A DNA stretch of 64,000 nt from Rhizobium etli CFN 42 (GCF_000092045.1 NC_007761.1:2979001-3043000); one strand, 5' to 3'. Shown: positions 26,318-35,475, counted from the first letter of the stretch. Made by a program: numbers and translations. Notes: generated from the sequence alone by a model not told the origin.

Positions 26318-27247
26318 ATGTATTCCGAAACGCAATGGCTCTTTGTGGCCGGAGCATCGCTGGCCTATCACCACGCCGAGGCGACCGGCCCCGCCTGCGG
26401 GATTCTGTTGATATCGCATGGCCTGGCGGAGCACTCGAAACGGTATCGCCGCTTTGCCGAGACGATGGCGGCGCGCGGCTATCACGTCTATGCCCATGAT
26501 CACCGAGGCCATGGTGAGACGACGGCGCCCGACGCCCCGATCGGCCGCTTCGCGCAGCGCGATGGCGTCGAACGGGTGATCGGCGACATCGTTGCCATGC
26601 GCGCTCACGCGGCCTCGCGCCATCCCGACCTGAAGGTCATCCTCTTCGGCCATTCGATGGGCGGTCTCATCGCGCTCAACGCCGCCGTCACCGCTCCGGC
26701 CGACTTCGACGCAGTCGCCGTCTGGAATTCTAATTTCGCCGTCGGTCTTGCCGGCCGCGCCGCCCAGGCGATCCTTTTCGCCGAACGCATGCTGAAAGGA
26801 TCGGACGTGCCGAGCGGCCTCCTGCCGAAACTCACTTTCGCCGCCTGGGGCCGGTCCATTTCCAACCGCCGCACGGAGTTCGACTGGCTGTCGCATATGC
26901 CCGGCGAAGTCGACAGATATGTCGCCGACCCTCTTTGCGGCTTCGACGCCTCGGTTTCACTCTGGCTCGATGTCTTCGAACTGACCTTTCGCGCACTGCA
27001 AAAGGTCCATCTCGACCGGCTGCGGCGCGACCTGCCGATCCATCTGGTCGGCGGCGCGCAAGATCCGGCGACCGAGCGTGGAAAAGCCGTGCTCTGGCTG
27101 TCAAACCATTTGAAACGCCAGGGTTTCTCCCGTATCAGCACTGAGATATATCAGGACATGCGGCACGAAACGCTGAATGAGACCCGCGCAGAGGCGGCCA
27201 TTGCCGCCTTCGCGGACTGGTGTGACGGCGCGGTCGGCAAGCGCTGA
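26318..27247 (+). CDS. Alpha/beta hydrolase, lysophospholipase-like
   Basis: 309-residue serine hydrolase (Hydrolase_4 family). HGLAEHSKRYRRFAE near residue 35, YAHDHRGHGET, nucleophile elbow GHSMGG (about 114-119), and a late D/H pair in GGAQDPATE and DMRHETLNE. These features match monoacylglycerol lipases/lysophospholipases. No signal peptide. The RBS GGGAGGA ends five bases before the ATG. It begins a run of plus-strand genes (EamA transporter, CoA-transferase, ThDP enzyme) with short gaps. Confidence 0.88.
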   Translation: MYSETQWLFVAGASLAYHHAEATGPACGILLISHGLAEHSKRYRRFAETMAARGYHVYAHDHRGHGETTAPDAPIGRFAQRDGVERVIGDIVAMRAHAASRHPDLKVILFGHSMGGLIALNAAVTAPADFDAVAVWNSNFAVGLAGRAAQAILFAERMLKGSDVPSGLLPKLTFAAWGRSISNRRTEFDWLSHMPGEVDRYVADPLCGFDASVSLWLDVFELTFRALQKVHLDRLRRDLPIHLVGGAQDPATERGKAVLWLSNHLKRQGFSRISTEIYQDMRHETLNETRAEAAIAAFADWCDGAVGKR

Positions 27248-27281
27248 ACGGCCCAAATCCCCGGATGACGAGAATCCCACC

Positions 27282-28238
27282 ATGAGCAGCGCCTCCACCC
27301 GGTCCGTTTCATCCCCCTCCGACGTGACGATGGGGCTTGCGCTGATGTTCCTTTCGGTGATGTTCTCGCCGCTCATCGACATCTTCGCCAAGCTTGCCGT
27401 CGTCACCGTGCCCTCCGCCGAGGTCACCGCCGGCCGCTTCGTCGTGCAAGCGCTCTGTATGCTGCCGATTGTGTTATGGCGGCGCAGCTTTGCCGATTTC
27501 TCCTGGCGCCAGAGCCTGTTCCATGCCATCCGCGGCCTGATCATCACTATCTCGATGATTTCCTTCGTCACCACGCTGAAATACATGGTGGTCGCCGACG
27601 CGATCGCGATCTTCTTCGTCGAGCCGATCATCGTGACGATCCTCGGCGGCATTTTTCTGAAGGAGACGATCGGCTGGCGGCGCTACACCGCCTGCGGCGT
27701 CGGCTTCTTCGGAGCGTTGCTGATCATCCAGCCGAGTTTCAACGAAGTCGGCTACGTCGCGCTCCTGCCCGTCCTCACCGCGCTCTGCATCGCCATTTTC
27801 GTGCTGATGACCCGCGTCCTGTCGCACAAGGAAGATCCCTGGGCAATGCAGTTTCAAATGGGCATCTGGGGCCTGATCTTCTGCGCCGTCCTGCTTTTTG
27901 CCGGTGATGGCAGCGGCTCCGATATCTTCGATCCCGTCATGCCCGCAGGCAGCGCCTGGTTCTATGTCGCCGGCGTCGGTGCCATGGCCGCGATAGCGGG
28001 CATCTTCGGCGTCTACGCCTATCGCGCCGCACCGGCTTCGACGCTGGCGCCGCTGCAATATTTCGAAATCGTCTCGGCGACGATCTTCGCCTGGCTTGTT
28101 TTCGGCGATTTTCCGGATGCGATCAAATGGCTCGGCATCATGATCATCATCGCCTCCGGGATCTACATCCTTTGGCGCGAGCGCCGCTTTGCTTCCAAAC
28201 CCGTATCCGATACATCTGAGGTGACGCTGGCGCCGTAG
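27282..28238 (+). CDS. EamA-family (DMT) transporter
   Basis: 318 residues, about ten transmembrane helices in two EamA repeats, e.g. GLALMFLSVMFSPLIDIFAK near the N-terminus and LQYFEIVSATIFAWLVFGDF in the second repeat. Related to rhizobial S-adenosylmethionine/metabolite transporters in general shape only; substrate unknown. I start at 27282 (MSSASTRS). The frame runs further upstream into the hydrolase gene. Lies 34 bp after the hydrolase and 16 bp before the CoA-transferase start, so co-transcription is likely. Confidence 0.87.
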   Translation: MSSASTRSVSSPSDVTMGLALMFLSVMFSPLIDIFAKLAVVTVPSAEVTAGRFVVQALCMLPIVLWRRSFADFSWRQSLFHAIRGLIITISMISFVTTLKYMVVADAIAIFFVEPIIVTILGGIFLKETIGWRRYTACGVGFFGALLIIQPSFNEVGYVALLPVLTALCIAIFVLMTRVLSHKEDPWAMQFQMGIWGLIFCAVLLFAGDGSGSDIFDPVMPAGSAWFYVAGVGAMAAIAGIFGVYAYRAAPASTLAPLQYFEIVSATIFAWLVFGDFPDAIKWLGIMIIIASGIYILWRERRFASKPVSDTSEVTLAP

Positions 28239-28254
28239 ATTGCCCGGGAGGACC

Positions 28255-29457
28255 ATGACCGAGAGCCTGACGAAAAAACCGCCTCTTGCCGGCATCCGGG
28301 TGATCGAGCTCGCCCGCGTGCTGGCCGGCCCCTGGGCGGGACAGATGCTCGCCGATCTCGGTGCCGATGTCATCAAGGTCGAAAATCCCGACGGCGGCGA
28401 CGATACGCGCCAATGGGGCCCGCCCTTCGTCGAAGGTGCCGACGGCGAAAACCTCTCGGCCGCCTATTACCACGCCGCCAATCGCGGCAAACGCTCCATT
28501 GCCGTCGATCTGAAAAGCCCGGAAGGCCAGGATCTGGTCCGCCGCCTGGTATCCACTGCTGACGTGGTGATCGAGAACTTCAAGCTCGGCGGGCTCGTCA
28601 AATACGGGCTCGATTACGACAGCCTGCGCAAACTGAACCCGAAGCTCGTCTATTGCTCGATCACCGGCTTCGGCCAGACCGGCCCCTATGCCAGCCTCGC
28701 CGGCTACGATTACATCGTCCAGGGCATGTCTGGCTTCATGTCGATAACCGGCGAGCCGGACGGCCAGCCGATGAAGGCAGGCGTGGCGATCGCCGATATC
28801 TTCACCGGCATCTATGCCGTCTCGGCCATCGAGGCGGCCCTGATCCATGCTTTGAAAACAGGCGAAGGCCAGCTGGTCGACATGGCGCTGCTCGATGTGC
28901 AATCGGCCGTCCTCGCCAATCAGAACATGAACTACCTCGTCTCCGGCGCTGCACCAACCCGGCTCGGCAATGCCCATCCGAATATCTCGCCCTATGAGGT
29001 CGTGCCGGCGGCCGACGGCTACCTCATTCTTGCCGTCGGCAATGACGGCCAGTTCGCTCGCCTCTGCGACATCCTCGGTCTTGACACCGTCGCCGGCGAC
29101 GAACGTTTCACCACCAACAAGGCCCGGGTCGGCAATCGGGCCGAACTGCGCCGGCTCGTTTCGACCGAGACGCTGAAATGGCAGAAAGCGGACCTTTTGA
29201 AGGCCTGCGAAGAGAGCGGAGTCCCTGCCGGCGCGATCAATACGATCGAGGAAATGTTCGCCGATCCGCAGGTGCGCGCCCGCGGTCTGCGCATCGACCT
29301 TGCGGATGCCGCAGGCACGCTCATCCCAGGGGTCAGGACGCCTGTGGTGCTGTCCGAGACGCCGCTGCATTACGTCAGGCCGAGCCCGCGTCTCGACGAA
29401 CACAGGGAAGAAATTCTGGCGGAGCTCGCCGAGCGCGAGAGGGAGGCATCGTCATGA
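28255..29457 (+). CDS. Class III (CaiB/BaiF, formyl-CoA-transferase-like) CoA-transferase
   Basis: 400 residues. Family III hallmarks: N-terminal PLAGIRVIELARVLAGPWAGQMLADLGADVIKVE, NRGKRSIAVDLK, then ENFKLGGLVKYGLDYDSL, YCSITGFGQTGPYA and PNISPYEVVPAADGYL. It moves CoA between a carboxylic acid and an acyl-CoA donor. RBS GGGAGG precedes the ATG at 28255. Its stop overlaps the ThDP enzyme by 4 bp (ATGA). A CoA-transferase next to a ThDP decarboxylase recalls frc-oxc oxalate degradation, but the substrate pair is not proven here. Confidence 0.9.
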   Translation: MTESLTKKPPLAGIRVIELARVLAGPWAGQMLADLGADVIKVENPDGGDDTRQWGPPFVEGADGENLSAAYYHAANRGKRSIAVDLKSPEGQDLVRRLVSTADVVIENFKLGGLVKYGLDYDSLRKLNPKLVYCSITGFGQTGPYASLAGYDYIVQGMSGFMSITGEPDGQPMKAGVAIADIFTGIYAVSAIEAALIHALKTGEGQLVDMALLDVQSAVLANQNMNYLVSGAAPTRLGNAHPNISPYEVVPAADGYLILAVGNDGQFARLCDILGLDTVAGDERFTTNKARVGNRAELRRLVSTETLKWQKADLLKACEESGVPAGAINTIEEMFADPQVRARGLRIDLADAAGTLIPGVRTPVVLSETPLHYVRPSPRLDEHREEILAELAEREREASS

Positions 29458-31112
29458 AGAAGACCGGTGGGGAACTGATCGTCGAGGCGCTGAAGGCCAA
29501 TGGCGTCAAGCGCCTCTCCTGCGTGCCAGGCGAGAGCTTTCTTGCGGTCCTCGACGCCCTGCGCGATAGCGACATCGACGTCCTCGTCTGCCGTCAGGAG
29601 GGCGGAGCGGCGATGATGGCGGATTGCTGGGGCAGACTGACCGGCGAGCCAGGCATCTGCATGGTGACCCGCGGCCCCGGCGCCACCAATGCTTCAGCCG
29701 GCCTGCATATATCAAGACAGGACTCGATCCCGATGATCCTCTTCATCGGTCAGGTGCAACGCGAAGCCCGCGAGCGCGAGGCCTTCCAGGAGGTCGAATT
29801 CCGCCGCGCCTTCACCGAATTCGCCAAATGGGTGGGCGAGATCGACGATGCCGCCCGCATTCCCGAATTCGTCACCCGGGCCTTTGCGATCGCAACCTCC
29901 GGCCGCCCCGGCCCCGTGGTGCTGACGCTGCCGGAAGATATGCTGCGCGACGAAGTCGAAGCGCCCCGCGCCAAGCGTTACACGAGCGTCGAGGCGCATC
30001 CCGGCCGCAGCCAGGTCGACGATTTCTATATAAGATTGCTGAAGGCCGAGCGGCCGATGGTAATCCTCGGCGGCACGCGCTGGGACGCCGATGCTGTCGC
30101 CGATTTTGCAGGCTTCGCCGAGCGTTTCCGATTGCCGGTCGGTTGCTCCTTCCGCAGGCAGATGCTCTTCGATCATCTCCATCCCTGTTACGCCGGCGAT
30201 GTCGGCATCGGCATCAATCCTGTCCTCGCCAAGGAAATAAAGGAAAGCGACCTGCTGATCCTTCTGGGCGGCCGCATGTCGGAAATGCCGTCCTCGTCCT
30301 ATACGCTGATCGATATCCCCTACCCCCAGCAATCGCTGGTGCATGTCTATCCCGATCCTTCCGAACTGGGACGCGTCTACCGCCCGGACCTCGCCATCTG
30401 CGCCGCTCCTTCCGATTTCGTCGCCGCACTCGCCGATCTCGAAGCCCCGGCCGAGCCGCACTGGACGGAGCGCACACAGCGCATGCACCAGGCCTATCTT
30501 TCCTGGTCGAAGCCGCCGGCAACGGGACCGGGCGCCGTTCACATGGGCCCCCTCATGGAATGGCTGGAGGCCAATACCGGGCCGGAGACGATCTTCACCA
30601 ATGGCGCCGGCAATTACGCCACATGGCTGCACCGCTTCCATCGTTTCCGCCGCTTCAACACCCAGGCCGCCCCCACCTCCGGCTCGATGGGCTACGGCCT
30701 GCCGGCGGCGGTGGCCGCCAAGCGGCTCTTTCCCGAGCGCGAGGTCATCTGCTTTGCCGGTGACGGCTGTTTCCTGATGCATGGCCAGGAATTCGCCACC
30801 GCCATCCGCTACGGCCTGCCCATCATCGCAATCGTTGTCAACAATGGCATGTACGGCACGATCCGCATGCATCAGGAGCGCGAATATCCCGGCCGCGTCA
30901 GCAGCACTGATCTAACCAACCCAGATTTCGCCGCCCTTGCCCGCGCCTATGGCGGCCATGGCGAGACGGTGGAAAGCACGGAGGAATTCGCCCCGGCTTT
31001 CGAGCGCGCGCGAATCGGCGGCAAGCCGGCGATCATCGAGGTGAAACTCGATCGGGAAGCGATCACACCGACCAGAACGCTTTCCGAAATCGCGCAAACA
31101 AAAGGCCGGTAA
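29454..31112 (+). CDS. Thiamine-diphosphate-dependent enzyme (acetolactate synthase / oxalyl-CoA decarboxylase superfamily)
   Basis: 552 residues with three domains: Pyr domain carrying the activating Glu (E49 in CRQEGGAAMMAD) and TRGPGATNASAGLH; central Rossmann-like domain (about 190-330, VILGGTRWDADAV); PP domain with the ThDP/Mg motif from GDG (about 436) to NN in IVVNNGMYGT. Could be a decarboxylase, carboligase or synthase. Coupling to the CoA-transferase favours an acyl-CoA or oxo-acid decarboxylation role. The true start is the ATG at 29454; upstream frame is CoA-transferase sequence. Confidence 0.9.
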   Translation: MKKTGGELIVEALKANGVKRLSCVPGESFLAVLDALRDSDIDVLVCRQEGGAAMMADCWGRLTGEPGICMVTRGPGATNASAGLHISRQDSIPMILFIGQVQREAREREAFQEVEFRRAFTEFAKWVGEIDDAARIPEFVTRAFAIATSGRPGPVVLTLPEDMLRDEVEAPRAKRYTSVEAHPGRSQVDDFYIRLLKAERPMVILGGTRWDADAVADFAGFAERFRLPVGCSFRRQMLFDHLHPCYAGDVGIGINPVLAKEIKESDLLILLGGRMSEMPSSSYTLIDIPYPQQSLVHVYPDPSELGRVYRPDLAICAAPSDFVAALADLEAPAEPHWTERTQRMHQAYLSWSKPPATGPGAVHMGPLMEWLEANTGPETIFTNGAGNYATWLHRFHRFRRFNTQAAPTSGSMGYGLPAAVAAKRLFPEREVICFAGDGCFLMHGQEFATAIRYGLPIIAIVVNNGMYGTIRMHQEREYPGRVSSTDLTNPDFAALARAYGGHGETVESTEEFAPAFERARIGGKPAIIEVKLDREAITPTRTLSEIAQTKGR

Positions 31113-31130
31113 GTTTGCCCCACCGGCTTT
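31101..31130. terminator. Weak hairpin between convergent genes
   Basis: AAAGGCCGGT (31101-31110, overlapping the ThDP gene stop) pairs with ACCGGCTTT (31122-31130) with one bulged G. It may act as a bidirectional terminator between the ThDP gene and the ridA-like gene. Confidence 0.45.
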
Positions 31131-31152
31131 GCGAGACGGAACTGCGGCGACC

Positions 31153-31497
31153 TTAGTCGAGCGCAGCCGTGACGATGAACTCGACCTTGTATTTCGGCGC
31201 GGCGAGCTTGGCTTCGCTGGTGGCGCGTGCGGGCGGGTTGGCCGGATCGATCCAGGCCTCCCAGGCGGCGTTCATCTCAGCGAAATAGGCGATGTCGGAG
31301 AGATAGACGAGCGTCTGCAAGATCTTCGACTTGTTGCTGCCGGCCGCTGCCAGAAGACGGTCGACCTCGGCCAGCGCGGACTTGCACTGATCGGTGACGC
31401 TTTCGCCCTCGCCGACCTGGCCTGCGAGATAAACCGTGTTGCCGTGAGTGACGGCGCCGCTCATGCGCGCGCCGATATCGATACGCTTAATCGTCAT
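31153..31497 (-). CDS. RidA/YjgF/YER057c/UK114-family protein
   Basis: 114 residues, the usual size for this trimeric family of enamine/imine deaminases that detoxify 2-aminoacrylate and similar intermediates. TVYLAGQVGEGESVTDQCKSAL and LQTLVYLSDIAYFAEMNAAWEAW are family patterns, with an Arg in PPARATSEAKLAAPKYKVE at the active-site position. RBS AGGAGA precedes the ATG at 31495-31497. Last gene of a minus-strand group with the rhodanese-loop protein 72 bp upstream. Confidence 0.9.
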   Translation of the reverse strand: MTIKRIDIGARMSGAVTHGNTVYLAGQVGEGESVTDQCKSALAEVDRLLAAAGSNKSKILQTLVYLSDIAYFAEMNAAWEAWIDPANPPARATSEAKLAAPKYKVEFIVTAALD

Positions 31498-31569
31498 TAT
31501 TGTCTCCTGAGTGAATGGAAGTGGCGGCGCTGCGGGGCAGCGCCTGAAAATCAGCGCCACCTACGACGC

Positions 31570-31908
31570 TCAACTGCGGATATGGTGGGTTTTCTGGTAG
31601 ATCGCCGTCGAGCGCGCGCCCGAGCGGCAATAGCCGAGCATCGGCCGCGGGAATTCGTCGAGCGCGTCGACCATGCCCTGCACTGCCTCTTCGGTCACGC
31701 CCATCGGTCCAACCGGCACATGAGCGATGTCGAGTCCGAGCTCTTTGGCACGCGCCTCGATGACGGAAAACGACGTCTGGTCAGGGCTTTCATGGTCGGG
31801 GCGATGGCAGACGATCGATTTGAAGCCCAGCGCCTTGATCTCGTTGAGGTCCTCAAGCGTGATCTGCCCCGAAACCGAATATTCATCGTCGATCTGGCGA
31901 ATATCCAT
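31570..31908 (-). CDS. TIGR01244/DUF442-type sulfurtransferase-like protein (beta-lactamase-hydrolase-like)
   Basis: 112 residues. The protein begins MDIRQIDDEYSVSGQITLED and ends with a rhodanese-like active loop, CRSGARS in MLGYCRSGARSTAIYQ, following VCHRPDHESP. Members of this family (also seen fused to Blh hydrolases) are cysteine phosphatase-fold proteins thought to act in sulfide/persulfide handling. The catalytic Cys is present. It may be co-transcribed with ridA-like; function is inferred from family only. Confidence 0.85.
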   Translation of the reverse strand: MDIRQIDDEYSVSGQITLEDLNEIKALGFKSIVCHRPDHESPDQTSFSVIEARAKELGLDIAHVPVGPMGVTEEAVQGMVDALDEFPRPMLGYCRSGARSTAIYQKTHHIRS

Positions 31909-31979
31909 CGTCTTATCTCCTCAAAGATCGTGGGCTGATGGTCTACGACGGGAGGCCGCAAGCGTCAACAACACTTCAC

Positions 31980-32819
31980 TCACAGGAAGGCAAAGGTCAG
32001 CGCATAGCTGCGGCTTTCGCCCGGAGCGAGCTTGTTGAATTCACCTGCCGCCTGAAGCTCATCGCGCGATATCCAGCGATGCGACACCGGCTCGATGCCG
32101 ATAATATGAGCGGGCGCCTTCTGGTTTCGCCAGACCTGCAGATAAGGCAGCGTGTCGGCTCGGAAGCGCACGCTGAGCGTCCTGCCGCCGATTGCGGCGA
32201 TCGGACCGAGACGGACTTCGGCCAAGCCCTCCTCCGTCGCCGTCGCCGGCACACAGAAGATGCCGCCCGGCTCCTCGCCGAACGCCCAGGGAAAGCCGCC
32301 ACCTTCCAGCATCCGGCCTTCGAGCCGCGTGCCGTCATCCAGCCATTTGCCACCGACATTCATATGGTACATCAGGAAGGTCGGCACCACCTGATCGCTG
32401 GTATTGATAACCCGGTCTTCGAGCCGCACCTCGCCGGTCGTCCCGTCGATCCGCCACAGCCGCTCGACGCGCTGCGGCGGTCCCTCGACCGTGGTGATGT
32501 CGATGTCGGCCCGGCATTCGGCATTGCCATTCTCATATTTCGTCCACAGGACCTTGGCGGCGTGGCCGGAGGCCGATCCGTGCAGCGGATAGACCTTGCC
32601 GTCGGCACTGCCGGCGATCGGCTGGCGATGGCGGATATGGTCCGGCCCGCAGGTGAAGAGAAAACCTTCCAGCGAGTGATCTATTCGCGGATCGCCATCG
32701 TCGGGAATCGCCCGCTTCGGCGCGATGTCGACACCTTCAACGATGCATCCGCCGACATCCAGCACCGATGTTTCGTCCAGCATCAGGCGCGGCCCGTTTG
32801 CGGCGGCAAATTCGATCAT
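31980..32819 (-). CDS. DUF4432 / aldose-1-epimerase-like protein
   Basis: 279 residues of the galactose mutarotase-like beta-sandwich type: EGFLFTCGPDHIRH, LHGSASGHAAKVLW and TFLMYHMNVGGKW, with His residues in positions where mutarotases place catalytic residues. No signal peptide. The family is little characterised and is often found in sugar or polyol catabolic loci. It stands 71 bp upstream of the rhodanese-loop gene on the same strand. Confidence 0.8.
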   Translation of the reverse strand: MIEFAAANGPRLMLDETSVLDVGGCIVEGVDIAPKRAIPDDGDPRIDHSLEGFLFTCGPDHIRHRQPIAGSADGKVYPLHGSASGHAAKVLWTKYENGNAECRADIDITTVEGPPQRVERLWRIDGTTGEVRLEDRVINTSDQVVPTFLMYHMNVGGKWLDDGTRLEGRMLEGGGFPWAFGEEPGGIFCVPATATEEGLAEVRLGPIAAIGGRTLSVRFRADTLPYLQVWRNQKAPAHIIGIEPVSHRWISRDELQAAGEFNKLAPGESRSYALTFAFL

Positions 32820-33074
32820 TGCAGTCTCCTCAAGGATTTATCGGCCGCCGTAGGGTTAGGTTTCACACTGGCTTTCGTCAATCGGCGCCGTTCTCCTCTT
32901 GCGCTTTTGCCGCAACCGTGGATTTTGCGGAACGGAGACAAGGAGGCAAACGTTTATGAGTAAAAGGAAATCTTAGGGATTTTCATATTTTGTTCAGCAC
33001 GCTTTCATAAATTCCACACTAGCGTCAAAATTCGCGGGTGTGTGTCGGCCCAGTCACTGTTCGAGGTGTGAGAC

Positions 33075-34475
33075 GTGAATCGCTTTTTGAAGTCGGCATT
33101 TTCGCTTGCGGCCGTGCTGGCGGCCGTTGCGGCTGCAGCACCGCAGGCCGGCGCGCAGCAGTTTCGTGACCGTCGGCAGGGTGATGTCGTGCTGGTGACT
33201 CCGAACGGCGAAATCCTCGATTATGTCCCCCGCGGCTTTGCCTATGCCCGCGATCGCAGCGGCAACCGTGTACTGATCGACGCCTACGGCAACGTCGTCG
33301 CCACTGAGATGCGCGCCCGCGGCTACTATCCGCCCCGGCCCGGCCCGCGCGAGGTCTATGCCGACCAGGGTGGCAACGATCCCTATTATGCCGACGACAA
33401 CCCCTATGGCGACACACGTTATTCCGAGCGCGGCGCCGTCACCGGCGGTATCCCGCGCGACGCAGCGATCGAGCGTCTGCCGCTCGGCGAGGAGCCCTAT
33501 CCGGACGACAACAGTATCGGCAATCCGCAATCGGGCGACGATTACGCCTCGATCGATCGGGATCAGCAGATCCCGCCCGCCGATGCGCCGAAGGCCGCGC
33601 CTGACGAGCCCGTGATCACGCTGAAGAACAAGTCGAAGCCCGAGATCGTCGCGCTGCAGGTCTTCCTCGACCGCGCCGGCATTTCTCCCGGAGTCATCGA
33701 CGGGCATATGGGCTCGAACGTCACCAAGGGCATTTATGCTTACGACCAGATGACGGGGTCAAAGCTCGACCCGAACGACACTGATGCCATTCTGGAAGAG
33801 CTGCGCATGAACGGCGGCCTGCCCGTCGTCAGCTATACGATCACGCCGGCCGATGCCGCTGGCCCCTTCGTCGCGGAGATCCCGGAAGATTATTCGCATA
33901 AGGCGCTGCTGCCGTCGCTCGCCTATACCTCGACCACGGAAATGCTGGCCGAGCGTTTCCATATGGATGAGGCCTTCCTCAAGGAGATGAACCCCGGCGC
34001 CGATTTCAGCGTTCCCGGCACGGTGATCAAGGTCGTCAATCCCGGCGAAGCGAAAACCGGGGAAGTCGCCCGCATCATCGCCGACAAGGGTCGCAAACAG
34101 GTTTTCGCCTATGACGGCGCCGGCAATCTCATCGCAGCCTATCCGGCTTCGATCGGCTCAACCGACACCCCGTCGCCGTCCGGCACGGTGACGGTCGAGC
34201 GCGTCGCGTTCAATCCCGGTTATACCTATAACCCGAAGATCAACTTTCAGCAGGGCACCAACGACAAGATCCTCAACATTCCCCCAGGCCCGAACGGCCC
34301 GGTCGGCACTGTGTGGATGGCGCTTTCCAAGCCGACCTACGGCATCCACGGCACGCCGGAGCCCTCCAAGATCGGCCGAACCCAGAGCCACGGCTGCATT
34401 CGCCTGACCAACTGGGATGCCACCGAGCTTGCCAAGATGGTCAAGCCGGGCGTGACGGTCGAGTTTGTCGACTGA
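33075..34475 (+). CDS. L,D-transpeptidase (YkuD) with N-terminal peptidoglycan-binding-type region
   Basis: 466 residues. Signal peptide (about 1-25, ending PQAGAQQ), a Tyr/Pro/Asp-rich linker (about 75-165), a short peptidoglycan-binding-like domain (about 180-240: SKPEIVALQVFLDRAGISPG), then the YkuD domain with HGTPEPSKIGRTQSHGCIRL; catalytic Cys441 and His439 are in SHGC. Forms 3-3 peptide cross-links or attaches proteins to peptidoglycan in the periplasm. L,D-transpeptidases are the major cross-linking enzymes in polar-growing Rhizobiales. Monocistronic, with a terminator 28 bp after the stop. Confidence 0.93.
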   Translation: MNRFLKSAFSLAAVLAAVAAAAPQAGAQQFRDRRQGDVVLVTPNGEILDYVPRGFAYARDRSGNRVLIDAYGNVVATEMRARGYYPPRPGPREVYADQGGNDPYYADDNPYGDTRYSERGAVTGGIPRDAAIERLPLGEEPYPDDNSIGNPQSGDDYASIDRDQQIPPADAPKAAPDEPVITLKNKSKPEIVALQVFLDRAGISPGVIDGHMGSNVTKGIYAYDQMTGSKLDPNDTDAILEELRMNGGLPVVSYTITPADAAGPFVAEIPEDYSHKALLPSLAYTSTTEMLAERFHMDEAFLKEMNPGADFSVPGTVIKVVNPGEAKTGEVARIIADKGRKQVFAYDGAGNLIAAYPASIGSTDTPSPSGTVTVERVAFNPGYTYNPKINFQQGTNDKILNIPPGPNGPVGTVWMALSKPTYGIHGTPEPSKIGRTQSHGCIRLTNWDATELAKMVKPGVTVEFVD

Positions 34476-34502
34476 GCCAAAGCCAAACTGGTTACAAACG
34501 AT

Positions 34503-34533
34503 AAGGCTGCCGGATCGCTCCGACGGCCTTTCT
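34503..34533 (+). terminator. Rho-independent terminator of the L,D-transpeptidase gene
   Basis: Stem AAGGCTGCCGG / CCGACGGCCTT (one mismatch, one wobble) with loop ATCGCT, followed by TTCTGTTTG. It ends 17 bp from the convergent ParA-like gene. Confidence 0.75.
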
Positions 34534-34549
34534 GTTTGATGCTGGATAT

Positions 34550-35248
34550 TCAGGCTGCCGTCGCCATGCGGGCCGAGGCCGTCAGTCTGACCGGCAGCTT
34601 GCGCATCATCTCCTCGGCAAAACAGGTGGCGTTCTCACGTGCCTTGTCGAGATTGCTGACGCGCGTGGGGTCCATGGTCTGCAGCGTGCCGCCACAGTCG
34701 AAGATGTCGCGGAAGGCCGAACGTTCGATGATCGCCGTGTCCAGCACCGGCACATGCCGCTCGCTGAGCAGCGACTTGACGAGTTGCAGCGCCCGGGTCG
34801 TCACCATCGAATTGACGCGGGTCAGCACCACCGAATGGCCGATCTTGATGCCCGCTCTCTCGTCCAGATACTGCAGCAGTTCGAGCACCTGCGCGCCGCC
34901 GCGCGCATCCATCGCACAGCCCTGGATCGGGATCAGCACGTGGTCGGAAAGGCCGACGGCGGTGGCAAGCAGCGGATTGCGCGCGCCCGGCAGGTCGACG
35001 ATGAAATAGTCGGTATTATGCTTGTTCTCGCTGATATGCTGTGGCAGCGAGGCGGTCGTCACGAAATCGATCACCGAAATATTGGGCACGTGCCCTGATA
35101 TGTCGTGCCAGCGTGAAATCCAATGCTGCGGATCGGCATCCAGAATGGTCACGCGATAGCCCTGACGGGCAAGCTCGGTCGCGAGCAGGAGAACAGCGGT
35201 CGTCTTGCCGGCGCCGCCTTTGGTATTTGCGAATGTAATGACTGGCAT
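34550..35248 (-). CDS. ParA/MinD-family ATPase (orphan)
   Basis: 232 residues. Deviant Walker A KGGAGKTT at residues 10-17 in ANTKGGAGKTTAVLLLATELA, then VTILDADPQHWISRW (Walker A') and DYFIVDLPGARNPLL (Walker B). No ParB or Par sites follow, so it is an orphan ParA/MinD-type protein that could position a chromosome region, polar protein or chemoreceptor. Start at 35248 is chosen because the ATG opens at the MPVITFANTKGG sheet and GAGGA lies 9 bp upstream. Two TTAACC-type motifs lie about 70-95 bp upstream. Confidence 0.87.
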   Translation of the reverse strand: MPVITFANTKGGAGKTTAVLLLATELARQGYRVTILDADPQHWISRWHDISGHVPNISVIDFVTTASLPQHISENKHNTDYFIVDLPGARNPLLATAVGLSDHVLIPIQGCAMDARGGAQVLELLQYLDERAGIKIGHSVVLTRVNSMVTTRALQLVKSLLSERHVPVLDTAIIERSAFRDIFDCGGTLQTMDPTRVSNLDKARENATCFAEEMMRKLPVRLTASARMATAA

Positions 35249-35316
35249 GTTCGGTCCTCGGAGGAAATGGCGCGAGCCGGCATCGCTCTTATGCGCACTG
35301 TCGGAGCATCGTGCGG

Positions 35317-35344
35317 TTAACCCATCCTTTACAATCATGGTTAA
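35317..35344 (-). promoter_or_regulatory. Paired TTAACC motifs upstream of the ParA-like gene
   Basis: On the minus strand TTAACCAT (35337-35344) matches the CtrA half-site known from Caulobacter, and a second GGTTAACC core lies 16 bp further (about 35315-35322). They are 70-95 bp upstream of the ParA-like ATG. Only a suggestion. Confidence 0.35.
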
Positions 35345-35418
35345 CAAATTGCGAACGCGCGCGCTGAAATTGCAGCCGGTATTTTTCACATCCCTAAAAT
35401 TCAGGATGCCTCCAAAAT

Positions 35419-35450
35419 GAAAAAGCCCGGAAGGCAAGAGCTTTCCGGGC
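35419..35450 (-). terminator. Rho-independent terminator of the Fe-alcohol dehydrogenase operon
   Basis: Stem GCCCGGAA / TTCCGGGC (35425-35432 and 35443-35450), followed on the minus strand by a run of T (35419-35424). It is 26 bp after the dehydrogenase stop. Confidence 0.82.
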
Positions 35451-35475
35451 CGGTCTGCTGATCCATCTGATCTTA

